NCBI GenBank assembly: GCA_024760905.1
Contig: CM045733.1
Span: 27,314,001-27,378,000, forward strand
DNA from: Plotosus lineatus
Taxonomy: Eukaryota > Chordata > Actinopteri > Siluriformes > Plotosidae
Direction: 5' to 3'
DNA length: 64,000 nt
Part shown: piece by piece, positions 63,677 through 64,000 of the stretch
How positions within the stretch are numbered: the stretch's first letter is position 1
Layout: the number at the start of each line of letters is the position of its first letter
Notes under the pieces: model-generated
Seen by the model: the letters and a program-made list of their open reading frames with translations, nothing else
Database searches by the model: none
Told to the model about the DNA's origin: nothing
Program-made: the position numbers and the translations under genes

Positions 63677-64000
63677 TCCTTCTCAAAAAATTAGCATATT
63701 GTGATGAAGTTCATTATTTTCTGTAATGTACTTATAAACATTAGACTTTCATATATTTTAGATTCATTACACACAACTGGAGTAGTTCAAGCCTTTTATT
63801 GTATTGATATTGATAATTTTGGCCAAAAATTCCTATCTCAAAAAATTAGCATATTTCATCCGACCAATAAAAAAAGTGTTTTTAATACAAAAAAAGTCAA
63901 CCTTCAAATAATTATGTTCAATTATGAACTGAATACTTGGTCAGGAATCCTTTCTCCAGACTCTGGCACCTTGATTTCCGAATGACATGCAAAATTTGGT
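63677..64000. mobile_element. DNA transposon end (Tc1-like), cut by window edge
   Basis: ttctcaaaaaattagcatat, and the repeated phrase ctcaaaaaattagcatattt at 63838, are the known 5' end of an abundant fish Tc1-like transposon family. The rest lies outside. Confidence 0.65.

Overview
The window is vertebrate nuclear DNA, almost certainly from a teleost fish. It has short GT-AG exons separated by kilobase introns. The introns and spacers are packed with tRNA-headed SINEs, RTE-type and other LINE fragments, Tc1-like elements, Tigger/pogo-like elements, hAT, Harbinger and Kolobok-like elements, and long CA/TG, GA/CT, TA and TTA microsatellites. Nothing in the sequence fixes the species. There are no bacterial-type operons, no CRISPR arrays and no convincing tRNA or rRNA genes.

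Two protein-coding genes lie head-to-tail on the + strand. From about 2160 to 36514 is the 3' part of a secreted gel-forming mucin of MUC2/MUC5 type. I assembled 24 exons whose splice phases all agree, giving one open frame of about 1,604 residues. The order is: a TIL module, the D3 assembly (VWD, C8, TIL), a short Thr/Ser/Pro-rich mucin domain with six complete tandem repeats, a VWC-like module, the D4 assembly (VWD with GDPHY, C8, TIL), two VWC-type modules and a C-terminal cystine knot. The signal peptide, D1 and D2 must lie upstream of base 1. Intron 4 (6.5 kb) and intron 14 (7.3 kb) are transposon nests.

After 4.3 kb of spacer, 40813 to 62899 carries the first seven recognisable coding exons of an organic anion transporting polypeptide of the SLCO1 (OATP1) family. 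It runs from the N-terminus through the OATP signature (D-x-R-W-V-G-A-W-W) and transmembrane segment 6, and the rest lies beyond the window. Mucin and transporter have no evident functional link beyond being neighbours.

Everything else I could identify is mobile DNA: a 5.7-kb degenerate Harbinger element holding a gypsy fragment, a LINE 3' end and a Tigger-like element (21443-27163); three RTE-type LINE fragments; five fragments of a second LINE family, one with a 5' inversion; at least 17 copies or pieces of one SINE family that occurs with two different 3' tails; and several elements bounded by exact inverted repeats and target-site duplications. The most unusual item is an 811-bp TTAA-flanked element (51908-52718). 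It encodes a small acidic, cysteine-rich protein whose W-x-x-C-G-x-C ... C-x-C-C pattern resembles the C-terminal ballast domain of P2X7 receptors.
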